Origin: Hoylesella buccalis ATCC 35310
Lineage (GTDB): Bacteria; Bacteroidota; Bacteroidia; Bacteroidales; Bacteroidaceae
Direction of reading: 5' to 3'
Assembly: GCF_025151385.1 (NCBI RefSeq)
Contig: NZ_CP102287.1
Coordinates: forward strand, 1,426,001 to 1,490,000
DNA length: 64,000 nucleotides
The notes beneath the pieces were generated by a model. The model did no database searches. It had not been told where the DNA came from and saw only the letters and a list, made by a program, of their open reading frames with translations. Shown piece after piece: positions 52,754-62,200 of the stretch. Positions within the stretch are counted from its first letter, which is position 1, and every line of letters begins with the position of its first letter. The position numbers and the translations under genes are program-made.

Positions 52754-52910
52754 ATTGCTGTCTTTATACTTCTAAGTAATCAGAATATTATCATTTATCA
52801 ATCGTGAAATAATAAGATGCTATTTATTCAAAATTGTTTTTAAACACTTCAACGTTTTTTCTGATTTGTTAGGAAGGATGGATTCATATTTCATTATTCC
52901 CTGGATATTT

Positions 52911-52990
52911 TCAAAGATAGTGCAAGCCGAAGACAAAGGAAACTTGTTTACTTTGTTGAGGCGAAGCCTATCTTATGCAAAGATAAACAT
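52911..52990. repeat. Short interspersed repeat with internal hairpin
   Basis: CAAAGATAGTGCAAGCC at the left and GGCGAAGCCTATCTTATG at the right are loosely complementary. Inside, CAAAGGAAAC-TT-GTTTACTTTG (52934-52955) forms a stem with one mismatch. I have the impression of similar sequences elsewhere in this group, but no second copy was noticed in the window. Confidence 0.5.
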
Positions 52991-53134
52991 AATTGCTCAA
53001 ATAACGCCAAGCAACGTGCATGCGATTTCAATTCAGGCAATCATTTTCTTGATCGGTCACTGATCGCACCTCAACTTGAAGGCAAAATGTGCATGGAAAA
53101 ACAGAAAAGGACGGGCCAAATGCGGAAAATTTCT

Positions 53135-53142
53135 TAATTTTG
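53135..53142 (+). promoter_or_regulatory. Distal promoter upstream of kdsA
   Basis: TAATTTTG, 97 bp before the kdsA ATG; tandem with the box at 53208. Confidence 0.5.
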
Positions 53143-53207
53143 CAAGATAAGCTGGCAAGGAACAACGAATGAAATGTTAAAGCTTTGGCAATTAAACGCT
53201 ATTTCTG

Positions 53208-53215
53208 TAACTTTG
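53208..53215 (+). promoter_or_regulatory. Proximal promoter for kdsA
   Basis: TAACTTTG, 24 bp before the ATG at 53240. Confidence 0.6.
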
Positions 53216-53239
53216 TACACATAACTTATACGACGGATT

Positions 53240-53995
53240 ATGCAACCCATCTTTATCGCAGGCCCCTGCGTCATCGAATCGGAAGAACTGTTGGACACTG
53301 TTGCCCAACGACTGGTTGAGATTAACCAGAAGCTCGGTACGAACATCATCTTCAAGGCTTCGTTTGACAAGGCCAACCGCACGTCAATCCATTCGTTCAG
53401 AGGTCCTGGTCTAGAAAAAGGCCTGCAAATGCTCGCCCACATCAAAGAAACGTACAAACTGAGGATTACCACGGACATTCATGAGAGCTGGCAGGCGGAA
53501 GCAGTGGGTGAGGTGTGCGACATTTTGCAGATACCCGCATTCTTGTGTAGGCAGACTGATTTGCTGGTGGCGGCGGCTGCAACCGGCAAAATCGTGAACA
53601 TCAAGAAAGCACAGTTTCTCAGTGGAAAGGACATGAGGCACCCCGTAGAAAAAGCTATGGAGAGCGGTGCCAAGGAAATATGGCTCACCGAGCGCGGTAA
53701 CTGCTTTGGGTACAACAATCTGGTGGTTGATTTCAGGAACATCCCCGACATGAGAGAGATTGTCAAAACGGTAATCATGGACTGCACACACTGCGTTCAA
53801 AGACCTGGTGCGGGTGAGGGAAAAACCATCGGTGACCGACGATTCATACCGGCCATGGCACACGCTGCGAAGGCTTTTGGGGCAACGGGATATTTCTTTG
53901 AGACCCATCCAACACCGGATGAAGGACTAAGTGACGCTGCCAACATGCTGGAATTGGACAAGCTGGAACCGCTCATCGCATCACTACTACAATAG
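53240..53995 (+). CDS. kdsA: 3-deoxy-8-phosphooctulonate synthase
   Basis: Condenses phosphoenolpyruvate and arabinose 5-phosphate to Kdo-8-phosphate, for the lipopolysaccharide inner core. 251 residues: FIAGPCVIESEELLDTVAQR, FKASFDKANRTSIHSFRGPG, QIPAFLCRQTDLLVAAAATG, ERGNCFGYNNLVVDFRNIPD, DCTHCVQRPGAGEGKTIGDR and ATGYFFETHPTPDEGLSDA. The Cys at position 10 of the GPC motif suggests a metal-dependent type. kdsD follows by 27 bp. Confidence 0.96.
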   Translation: MQPIFIAGPCVIESEELLDTVAQRLVEINQKLGTNIIFKASFDKANRTSIHSFRGPGLEKGLQMLAHIKETYKLRITTDIHESWQAEAVGEVCDILQIPAFLCRQTDLLVAAAATGKIVNIKKAQFLSGKDMRHPVEKAMESGAKEIWLTERGNCFGYNNLVVDFRNIPDMREIVKTVIMDCTHCVQRPGAGEGKTIGDRRFIPAMAHAAKAFGATGYFFETHPTPDEGLSDAANMLELDKLEPLIASLLQ

Positions 53996-54022
53996 ACGCA
54001 CCGCATACATAATAACAGATTC

Positions 54023-54997
54023 ATGGAAGAAAATACGAAAGAATCGCTAAAACATGCAAGAGAATACGCCTCACAGTGCATCAAGGATGAAGCGCAGGCA
54101 CTGCTGGAGCTGATTCCACAGCTGGATGAAAACTTCGAAAAGGCTGTTGACATGATGTTCAACTGTAAGGGCAAAATCATCGTCACTGGTGTTGGCAAGA
54201 GTGGCAACATCGGTGCCAAGATAGCTGCCACACTGTCTTCAACGGGTACGCCAGCGTTCTATATCAATCCGCTGGACATCTACCATGGTGACTTGGGCGT
54301 GATGACACCCGACGATGTGGTGCTGGCCTTGAGCAACAGCGGACAGACTGATGAGCTGCTTCGCTTCCTGCCCATGGTGCTGCACATGAACGTGCCGGTG
54401 GTATCTATCAGCGGAAATCCCAAATCGTTGCTGGCCAAATACTCGACAGCGCACATCACATGCCGTGTAGAGAAAGAGGCCTGTCCGCTGAATCTGGCAC
54501 CTACGAGCAGCACAACGGCTGCTCTGGCCATGGGAGACGCACTGGCCATTGCCCTGATGATGGTGAGAAACTTTAAGCCAAACGACTTCGCACAGTTTCA
54601 TCCGGGTGGCGAACTGGGCAAGCGGTTGCTCACAACAGCCTCAGACGTGATGCGTTCGGACAACCTACCCATCATCCCCAAAGAGATGCATCTGGGCGAA
54701 GCCATCATTCATGTGAGTAAAGGAAAACTGGGTTTGGGTGTCTCGTTGGAGAACGAGAAAGTGGTAGGACTGATTACCGATGGCGACATCAGGCGTGCGA
54801 TGGAGAAGTGGCAAGCCCAGTTCTTCAATAAGACGGTAAGCGACATCATGACAACGAGTCCAAAAACGGTTTCACCGAACACAAAAATCACAGAGATACA
54901 AACCATCATGCACAAGTACAAAATACATACGGTACTGGTTGTTGACAGCGACAACCATTTGTTAGGGGTCGTCGACCACTATTCGTGCATGATTTAA
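54023..54997 (+). CDS. kdsD: Arabinose-5-phosphate isomerase (KpsF/GutQ family)
   Basis: Converts ribulose 5-phosphate to arabinose 5-phosphate, the substrate of KdsA. 324 residues: SIS domain (KIIVTGVGKSGNIGAKIAAT, LSNSGQTDELLRFLP, CRVEKEACPLNLAPTSSTTA) and two CBS domains (VMRSDNLPIIPKEMHLGEAI, DIMTTSPKTVSPNTKITEIQ, ending LLGVVDHYSCMI). Complete. It lies between kdsA and the PLD gene. Confidence 0.94.
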   Translation: MEENTKESLKHAREYASQCIKDEAQALLELIPQLDENFEKAVDMMFNCKGKIIVTGVGKSGNIGAKIAATLSSTGTPAFYINPLDIYHGDLGVMTPDDVVLALSNSGQTDELLRFLPMVLHMNVPVVSISGNPKSLLAKYSTAHITCRVEKEACPLNLAPTSSTTAALAMGDALAIALMMVRNFKPNDFAQFHPGGELGKRLLTTASDVMRSDNLPIIPKEMHLGEAIIHVSKGKLGLGVSLENEKVVGLITDGDIRRAMEKWQAQFFNKTVSDIMTTSPKTVSPNTKITEIQTIMHKYKIHTVLVVDSDNHLLGVVDHYSCMI

Positions 54998-55017
54998 AAG
55001 CCTCCATTGACTGAAAT

Positions 55018-56277
55018 TTGAGAGTTCTATTATTTATTTTATGTTTCATCGCCTGCACGTCAGTTGATGCGCAGAGCTCAGACTCACTCATCGTCCAGAC
55101 CTTGCGAGAAAAGGGTGTGAGGTTCTCACATGACAACAGTGTGACGCTGTTGATGGACGGACAAGAGAAGTTTGATGACCTATTTTTGGCCATCAAGCAA
55201 GCCAAGAGTAGCGTGCATCTGGAGTACTTCAACTTCAGAAATGATTCCATTGCGCGACTGTTATTCGACATCTTGGAAGAGAAAGCGGCTGAGGGTGTGG
55301 AGGTAAGAGCTTTGTTTGATGCCTTTGGCAACTCGTCGAACAACCGTCCACTGAAGAAACATCACCTGGACTCGATACGCGCCAAAGGTGTTGAAATCTA
55401 CAAATTTGACCCCATCACCTTTCCTTGGATCAATCATGTGCTAAGCCGCGACCATCGCAAGATTGTCGTCATTGATGGCGAGGTGGCCTATACGGGTGGC
55501 ATGAACGTGGCCGACTACTACATCAAAGGCACCCGTCAGGTGGGCAAATGGCACGACATGCACTGTAGAATTGAGGGTTTAGCGGTGAACGAACTGCAAC
55601 GTATCTTCCTGAAAATGTGGAATAAAACGGCGAAGCAGAACGTGCATGGCGCAAAATATTATAGAGGTCACCGCAACAGGGGGCATATCAAGGGACTCAA
55701 GTCGGACACTTGCTGCACCTCAGGCGATAAGATGGTAGGTATCGTGAACCGTGAACCACGCATCAGTAACGAGATGATCAGGGCGTTCTATGTGGGAGCT
55801 ATCGATGCAGCTCGAGACAGTTTGAAAATCATCAATCCTTACTTTACACTGAATCGGGGTATCAAGAAAGCCCTGAGGAAGGCCATCAAGCGAGGTGTGA
55901 AAGTAGAGATTATGCTATCGACCAGCAGCGACATTCCCTTAACACCCGACTGTGGGTTCTACAATGCGCACAAACTGATGAAGCAAGGGGCGAACGTGTG
56001 GATGTTTACGGATGGGTTCCACCATACCAAGGTGATTATGGTAGACGGAAAGTTCTGCACGGTAGGGAGTGCCAACCTCAATGCCAGGAGCCTTAATTTC
56101 GACTATGAAGAAAACGCTGTGATTGTTGATCGCTGCACTACTCGCCAGCTGGACAAGTTGTTTGATGATGATAAGAAAGATAGTTTTCTGCTCACTCCCA
56201 AGAGTTGGGATGAGTTTAGAACGCCTTGGCAGAAGCTGCGTGGATGGTTTGCTCACTTGTTAGCGCCCGTGTTATAA
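55018..56277 (+). CDS. Phospholipase D-like (cardiolipin synthase type) protein with signal peptide
   Basis: 419 residues. Two HKD motifs: HRKIVVIDGEVAYTGGMNVA (about 142-161) and HTKVIMVDGKFCTVGSANLN (about 340-360), each with the following Asp, as in cardiolipin synthases and other PLD enzymes. Unlike the usual Cls it has no pair of N-terminal membrane helices but a signal peptide (LLFILCFIACTSVDAQ, possibly a lipobox Cys at 13), so it works outside the cytoplasm. Translation starts at TTG 55018, no ATG being available. 20 bp after kdsD. Confidence 0.85.
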   Translation: MRVLLFILCFIACTSVDAQSSDSLIVQTLREKGVRFSHDNSVTLLMDGQEKFDDLFLAIKQAKSSVHLEYFNFRNDSIARLLFDILEEKAAEGVEVRALFDAFGNSSNNRPLKKHHLDSIRAKGVEIYKFDPITFPWINHVLSRDHRKIVVIDGEVAYTGGMNVADYYIKGTRQVGKWHDMHCRIEGLAVNELQRIFLKMWNKTAKQNVHGAKYYRGHRNRGHIKGLKSDTCCTSGDKMVGIVNREPRISNEMIRAFYVGAIDAARDSLKIINPYFTLNRGIKKALRKAIKRGVKVEIMLSTSSDIPLTPDCGFYNAHKLMKQGANVWMFTDGFHHTKVIMVDGKFCTVGSANLNARSLNFDYEENAVIVDRCTTRQLDKLFDDDKKDSFLLTPKSWDEFRTPWQKLRGWFAHLLAPVL

Positions 56278-56324
56278 GCATTAACAGCGGCCTAAAAGGT
56301 GCCATTGACCTAAAAAACAACCAA

Positions 56325-56344
56325 CGCCAAGAGGTTTCTTGACG
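56325..56344. terminator. Weak hairpin between convergent genes
   Basis: CAAGA-GGTT-TCTTG stem extended by CG/CG with a mismatch; no long T run. Only a possible terminator for the PLD gene. Confidence 0.3.
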
Positions 56345-56365
56345 CTGCATTGGTGGCTTACACCT

Positions 56366-56977
56366 TTATATTTTGTTGATATCTACATACCCATGCATCA
56401 CGGCATAGATGGTGAGAGCCGAAACACTCTTCACCCCCAGCTTGTCCATGATGTTCTTACGATGCGTGATAACCGTTGTCATGCCAATGTTCAATTGGTC
56501 AGCTATCTCCTTATTAATATATCCCTGAACAATGAGTGACAACACTTCAATCTCTCGATCAGACAGAATTTTGGTCTTCAGTGTTTTCAGTGTAGACGGG
56601 AAACGCTGTCCCCCGCCATGAGCATTTTGTTCCAACATCAACAACGAACGCACCAACTGCTCTTCCGGAACATTGACACAAAGACTATGAAAACCAGAAA
56701 GTTGGGTGGAGGGATCAGTGGAAGCAGCCAAGACAATCGTCTTTTTTTGTCGGTCAAGGAAGAACTGACGATGTTCCAACACAATGCTCATCGACACAAA
56801 GTAATGGAAAAAAGAGTCTACTGCACATTCGGTCAGCTCTTCAAACGAGCCGAACGTGGTTACGTCCATGACCGGCATCACATTCTGTAAAATCTGCTTC
56901 AATCCCAACACAGCCAGCGTGTTGGAATCAATGATGGCCAGTTGAGGACGCCCATTGATAATCTTTCCTTCCGTCAT
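56366..56977 (-). CDS. LuxR-type response regulator with degenerate receiver
   Basis: 203 residues. C-terminal LuxR helix-turn-helix (LSDREIEVLSLIVQGYINKE, then IADQLNIGMTTVITHRKNIM). The N-terminal receiver-like domain (QLAIIDSNTLAVLGLKQILQ) keeps the first Asp but lacks a clear phosphorylatable Asp at strand 3 (FFHYFVSMSIVLEH). No histidine kinase is nearby. It may act without phosphorylation or bind another signal. Promoter box 8 bp before the ATG. Confidence 0.82.
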   Translation of the reverse strand: MTEGKIINGRPQLAIIDSNTLAVLGLKQILQNVMPVMDVTTFGSFEELTECAVDSFFHYFVSMSIVLEHRQFFLDRQKKTIVLAASTDPSTQLSGFHSLCVNVPEEQLVRSLLMLEQNAHGGGQRFPSTLKTLKTKILSDREIEVLSLIVQGYINKEIADQLNIGMTTVITHRKNIMDKLGVKSVSALTIYAVMHGYVDINKI

Positions 56978-56985
56978 AACAGCCG

Positions 56986-56993
56986 CAAAGTTA
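56986..56993 (-). promoter_or_regulatory. Promoter for the LuxR regulator
   Basis: Reverse-strand TAACTTTG, eight bases before the ATG at 56977. Confidence 0.55.
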
Positions 56994-57116
56994 AATATTT
57001 TTCCTCATAACCGAAAGAATATGGATTGCAAACATTCGTATCTATCAGCAACTTGCCCTGTACATACGACAAAGATGTCGCCTTGATACATAACTGTTCA
57101 TGCTGGGAACATATTC

Positions 57117-57449
57117 TTAATGATGTTCTGGAACGATGGCAAAATAACGGACATCCGATGAGGTAAGGTTTTCCATGTAATGATGGTGTCCCATTGGACA
57201 ATAATGCACTTGTCCGGCTTGCACTTGTTTTGCCTCTCCGTCATCATGACACGTCAATGTTCCTTCCAAGACATAAACCACCTCACAATTATCAACGTGG
57301 GTATGAAGTCCGGTCGAAGCACCCGGCTTGAGTGTGCTCAACATGATTTTGCACTTATCATCCGCAAAGTTGCGCGTAACAAGTGTGCCTTTACCTCCCT
57401 TGAAACCTTCTATGGTCTGTTCGTCTAAATCATTGAAATCTATAACCAT
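57117..57449 (-). CDS. Cupin domain protein
   Basis: About 110 residues: MVIDFNDLDEQTIEGFKGGK, then GASTGLHTHVDNCEVVYVLE (first cupin motif with His/Glu ligands) and VQAGQVHYCPMGHHHYMENL (second motif). Small single-domain cupin, function unknown, probably metal-binding. The ATG at 57449 follows the promoter at 57478; an upstream frame from 57521 begins before it and is rejected. Confidence 0.85.
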   Translation of the reverse strand: MVIDFNDLDEQTIEGFKGGKGTLVTRNFADDKCKIMLSTLKPGASTGLHTHVDNCEVVYVLEGTLTCHDDGEAKQVQAGQVHYCPMGHHHYMENLTSSDVRYFAIVPEHH

Positions 57450-57477
57450 AATGTTTTTGTATGTTTTAGTTGTACGG

Positions 57478-57485
57478 CAAAGATA
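57478..57485 (-). promoter_or_regulatory. Promoter for the cupin gene
   Basis: Reverse-strand TATCTTTG, 28 bp before the ATG at 57449. Confidence 0.6.
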
Positions 57486-57549
57486 ATTAAATAATGACAC
57501 ACCACAAAGAGATGATACCATTTAATCTTCTGCTGAATTTCAAAGCAAA

Positions 57550-57577
57550 AGAGGGTATGCCGCGAAGCACACCCTCT
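57550..57577 (-). terminator. Terminator after the BACON lipoprotein gene
   Basis: AGAGGGTATG and CACACCCTCT pair with one mismatch; on the reverse strand TTTTGCTTT follows. Confidence 0.65.
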
Positions 57578-57602
57578 CAAAATAAATCTTAATCAGGAAT
57601 CG

Positions 57603-59225
57603 TTACTTATTACGAATCCATCTCTTGTCCCAGATATTCAATTGTTTTTTCGTCTTGTAAACAGAAGGGATGCAAACAACATTCACCTTACTGTCCTTGG
57701 CAGCCTGCACATAATAGTAAATATTCTTACCTTTGTACTTGCCTGTTCGTTGATGGTTCAAGGCAAAAGTGTTTGTGCCATCTGTCAACTCACCTGCACT
57801 TTTCACGCCCGAGTACTTCACGTCAATGGTCTTACCCACGGTAGCGTCTTTGATGAGAATATAACGGTTGATGTATTTTCCGTAGTCAGCCGCAAGCTGT
57901 GCAAGCGTCACTTCCGTAGGTTTGGGTGCATCACCCTTGGTAACTTTGGCCAATTCGGTTTGCAACGACGTGGCTTCAGGAAGTCCGTTGTACGCATAGC
58001 CAGCACCCCACACACGTCCATTGATGACATCACCCACAGCAAGACTTGAATTGCCACTGTAAAGTAGCAAGCCACCTGTTGCGTCCTCGACGAAAATGTT
58101 GCTGCCATTCTTGTAGGTTACCTTAGCATCGGTGAGCATAACATCGAAGTTTACCTGCTTATTTCTATCGGTACTGGCTGATATTGCAGATGAAATTCCA
58201 GCGATACCGCCTGTGGTGACAGGAGTAGTACCCAGCTGAATGATAGAAACTGTCAACACTGACTCTTCCTTTCCCTTGGTACTCTTGAACGTAAGTGTGC
58301 CTTCACGTTTCTTACCTGTCGCGTTCTCAGAAGGGTTGACGGTAAACACCAAGTCACCCTTCTTGTTGACTGTGTAGCCTGGCTCTATCGCCATCCAGTC
58401 GACATCCGACTTGAAACTCAATCCTTCGCCTTTCTGTGTGATAGTGATGTTGAACGGTTTGCCTTCCTTGTCGATGGTTTTGTTGGTCTCTTTGCTGAGC
58501 AAGAGCGCCTTCTTCACTGAAATAAATGTGGCATCCACAATCTCAACAGTCGACTTATAGGTTGTCCTGGCACCTTCAACAGTGACAAGATCACCAGGAG
58601 CGATATTGAACTTCTTCCAGTTATAAGCGCCTGATGCGTCCTTTGTACCATAGATATAGAGCTCGTTGCCCTCACCATCTACCATGTACCAGTTGCCGTA
58701 TGAGGTGTTAATGATTTTGCCACACAAACCTTTCACGCGGTAGGTTTTGCTGTCAACACCCTTCAATACGTCCTTCACAGTACTTACTGGCGTCGGAGAA
58801 TCGTCTACCTGAGCAACGATAATGTTCTGATATTTGTCACCGGCTTTTATGCGTATGGTAACCGAACGCGTAGCCGTTGTAGCGCCAACGGTGAAAGAAA
58901 TGTCAGTAGTTCCTGCGCCACCACTCAGTTGTGACACTTTGATCCAACTGTTTTCCTTGGTTGCCATCTGACTTGTTGGCACGTTGTATTTCACGATACC
59001 CTTTTCATCATCCAGCGAATCGGCCTTAACCGGAACCATGAAGTCCATGCTCCAGTCTTCCGTAGCCGTCACGGTAATCTTCTGCGTTCCACCTTTCACG
59101 TCGAAAGCCACATAAGAAGAAGATACCTTCAAGTTGCTCAGATAGGTGGGTTCGTTGTCGTCCGAGCAGCCTGTAAACATGGCAATGACTGCGATGAACG
59201 ATGGAATGATATATTTTAGTTTCAT
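57603..59225 (-). CDS. Lipoprotein with BACON-type and DUF5689-like domains
   Basis: 540 residues. Lipoprotein signal MKLKYIIPSFIAVIAMFTGC (Cys 20), an N-terminal immunoglobulin-like BACON domain (VAFDVKGGTQKITVTATEDW), an OB-fold-like part (YRVKGLCGKIINTSYGNWYM), a second BACON-like part (FNITITQKGEGLSFKSDVDW) and a second OB-like part with TYKNGSNIFVEDATGGLLLY. BACON domains bind glycans or mucin-like material, but nothing more specific can be said. It follows the TonB receptor gene by 39 bp and is probably its partner. Confidence 0.75.
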   Translation of the reverse strand: MKLKYIIPSFIAVIAMFTGCSDDNEPTYLSNLKVSSSYVAFDVKGGTQKITVTATEDWSMDFMVPVKADSLDDEKGIVKYNVPTSQMATKENSWIKVSQLSGGAGTTDISFTVGATTATRSVTIRIKAGDKYQNIIVAQVDDSPTPVSTVKDVLKGVDSKTYRVKGLCGKIINTSYGNWYMVDGEGNELYIYGTKDASGAYNWKKFNIAPGDLVTVEGARTTYKSTVEIVDATFISVKKALLLSKETNKTIDKEGKPFNITITQKGEGLSFKSDVDWMAIEPGYTVNKKGDLVFTVNPSENATGKKREGTLTFKSTKGKEESVLTVSIIQLGTTPVTTGGIAGISSAISASTDRNKQVNFDVMLTDAKVTYKNGSNIFVEDATGGLLLYSGNSSLAVGDVINGRVWGAGYAYNGLPEATSLQTELAKVTKGDAPKPTEVTLAQLAADYGKYINRYILIKDATVGKTIDVKYSGVKSAGELTDGTNTFALNHQRTGKYKGKNIYYYVQAAKDSKVNVVCIPSVYKTKKQLNIWDKRWIRNK

Positions 59226-59264
59226 ATCCTTTTGTTTTACTGTTAGTTAAATGTATGCTTGACT

Positions 59265-62200
59265 TTAGTTGAACGTATACTTGATACCCACCGACATGTA
59301 CCAGCACTGGCCGATAGAATAGCTCGGTGTGAACGTTTCTGTGTTGCCATTGATGGATTTTGGCGTAGAGAACTTAGCCACACCGTCTGTGTCAACACCC
59401 TCGTATTTGAGGATACGGGCATCCGAACCGATGGCTGGATTCAAGTATTTGGCCACACCCCACTTTGAGTCAAAGAGGTTGAGCAGGTTCTTAATGTCGA
59501 AGCTCAGCTGCAAACCATGCTTTGTCTTCCCTACGTTGAGTTTGAAATCGTGCTTGTAAGCGAAGTCAATGCGATGCACCCAAGGAGAGTAAAGCGCATA
59601 AGCCTCGGCATATTCTCCTTGATGTTTGCTCAGATAACCATTTGCATGCACATAGTCCATGAAACGAGTTTTGTCGTCTTCCGATACGAAACGGAATTGC
59701 TTGTCGGCCACTTGCTGATCGGTAGGAATGTAGATGGCGTCATAATTGTATCCGTCACCGTTCATATCATTGGTGGTCATGAACGAGTAGTTGGCTCCAC
59801 CTCTCCATCCTTCATAGAACAAACTATAGTGATTACCGCTCTTGTCGTGGATGGTAGCCGATGCCACCAATCGGTCGGGCGTGTTGTATTGCGAGTTGTG
59901 CAACTTGATGTGGTTCGGTCCCTCCACAGTTGGAACGTAGGTGAATGCCGACTCTGCGTTAGAACCTGGCATGCCCGTCACACTCTTAGCCACGTTGTGC
60001 GTATAGGCAGCCATCAAGCTAACCCAATCTGCCGGTTGTACATTGGCGGTTAAGTTAGCCGTCCAACCATAGCCGCGACTGGTATTCTCCAAGACAAAAG
60101 CCTTGGTGTTTGTACGGAATCCCGTAGGATAAATAGGACGGTTGTCCACACCATTCAATCGAGCGAACCCGCCTACAGAAGGAATACTCCAATCTGAGAT
60201 GGAGGTTTCGTTAAGCGTCTTGTTGTAAATAAACTCACCCGACAAGGTGAATGGGAACGATACTGGTACTTGATAATCGATAGCCACGGATGCTTTCCAT
60301 ACCTGTGGCAACTTAAAGTTTTCTGACACGGCAGCGATAGCAGATGGAACTGTTCCGTCCTCGGGTTTGATAGTAGAAGGATAGCCCAAAGAAATCAGTT
60401 TGTCATAGAGCGCTTTCTGCGTGGCCTTGCCATTGGCATCGGTCACCAGTCCGCCTGCAAAGGTATCCATGTCGAAGCCTCGTTTGGCAGCGTTGGCAGC
60501 GTTAATTTGTGCCTGATACTGCACCATACCACCGTTGGTAGGCATGTTGGTGAAGAACACCAGTGGCAAGTTACCGGCAAAGAGGCCCGTACCGCCACGC
60601 ACCTTGAGCGACTTGTCACCCAAGACATCCCAGGTAAATCCTACACGGGGTGAGAATATCCAGTTGGCTGAAGGCCACTTGCCCGTATCAATGCGGCGCC
60701 CATCGTAATCAAGGTCATAGATAGCCTTGTTGGTGATCAGGTCGCTGTTGACGAATGAGAGATTGTCAATGCGCAGACCATAAACCAACTTGAAGTTGTC
60801 CATCACCGACCATTCATCCTGTCCGTAAACAGAAATCTTGTTGCTGCGTACACGAGCGGCCGGCGCACTCTCGCCATCGTAGCCGTAAGTGAGGTTCACA
60901 ATCTCGGGAGCGGCACCATTGATGAAATCGTCCAAACTGCTATAGCGATAGTAGCCTGTACCATTACGCATGTAGGCATTGTCCGCCATCTTGTATTCGT
61001 AGGCCAGTCCACCGGTGATTTTATGCTTTCCTGCATAGTAAGTCAGCTCGTCCTTCACGTTCCAAACATCGTTATGAACGGCATTGTTCCATGTAAACAG
61101 CTCGTAACCCAACGACAGGTAAGCCTGTCCGCCTTTCAAGATATCGATGAAGGGGAATTCCGATGAATTAGAACTACGCAAGTCGTCCAACTTTGAATAG
61201 GTTGCCAACAACTGGTTAGAAAGATTCTCTGTCAAGCGACTGTTCAAGTCGAACGAGAACGAGTGTACCAGGTTGTCCATCGAATACATGGTATTAGCAT
61301 ACGCCATGGAAGCCTGTGACAGACGGCCTTCCGACATACGTGTGCCGCCATCCATAGACGATGCGTTAGGCGAGCGCCAGGTCATGTTCTTGGTGTAGTT
61401 GTAACGCAGAGCCAAACGGTGCTGGTCTGTGATATTCCAGTCTAAGCGTGCCAACAGCTTGGTATTGCTGATGTCAGCGGGGAAGCTGGTGTACGAACCG
61501 GTGTTGTATCCATATTTCTGGTTCACAAAGTCAGAAACGGTCTGCAAATCCTTGGCTGTTGTACGTGAAATATACTCTTGAACGTTGGCCACACCGTCCT
61601 CAGAGGCTCTCCAACGGTTAGCCACCGTAGGAACCTTTTCAGTTTCACCGTTCACGAAGAAGAACAACTTATTCTTGATAATCGGGCCACCCAACGTAAA
61701 ACCGTAGGTAGTCTTGCGATCTTTCTCGCGCGCACCGGGTATTTGGAATCCTTCGACAGCATCGCCACGCATGTTCTCATTTCTGTGATAAACGTACGCA
61801 CTGCCCTTGAAAGTATTGGTACCCGACTTGGTAATGGCATTCACACCACCACCGATGAAGTTGGTTTGGCGCACATCGTAGGGGGCAATCACCACCTGCA
61901 ACTCTTCAATAGCTTCGATGGAGATGGGGTTGCCACCACCGGGAAGAGCCGATGACAAACCAAAGTTGTTGTTGAAGTTGGCACCATCCACGGTGAAGTT
62001 GGCCGTACGACCATCCGTTCCGACAAAGCTCATGCCATTGCCTCCATAAGGAGAAAGACGCGTGATGTCGGTGATGCTGCGGCTCACCGTAGGCAGATTC
62101 ATCATCTGCGAATTGTTGATGTTGGTCGAAGCTCCAGTCTTCTCTTGCGCGAACTTGGAAGCCGTTGCACTGACAACGACCTCGCCCAGCATGGCGGCAT

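Larger units (their letters stand above)
52754..53239. other. Gene-free stretch between the restriction remnant and kdsA
   Basis: 486 bp. It holds the repeat at 52911-52990 and two promoters at 53135 and 53208. A 65-codon frame at 52866 lies across the repeat and has no support. Confidence 0.6.

Noticed and set aside
52866..53063. A 65-codon frame on the + strand
   Set aside because: It reads through a repeat and lacks a promoter or start context.
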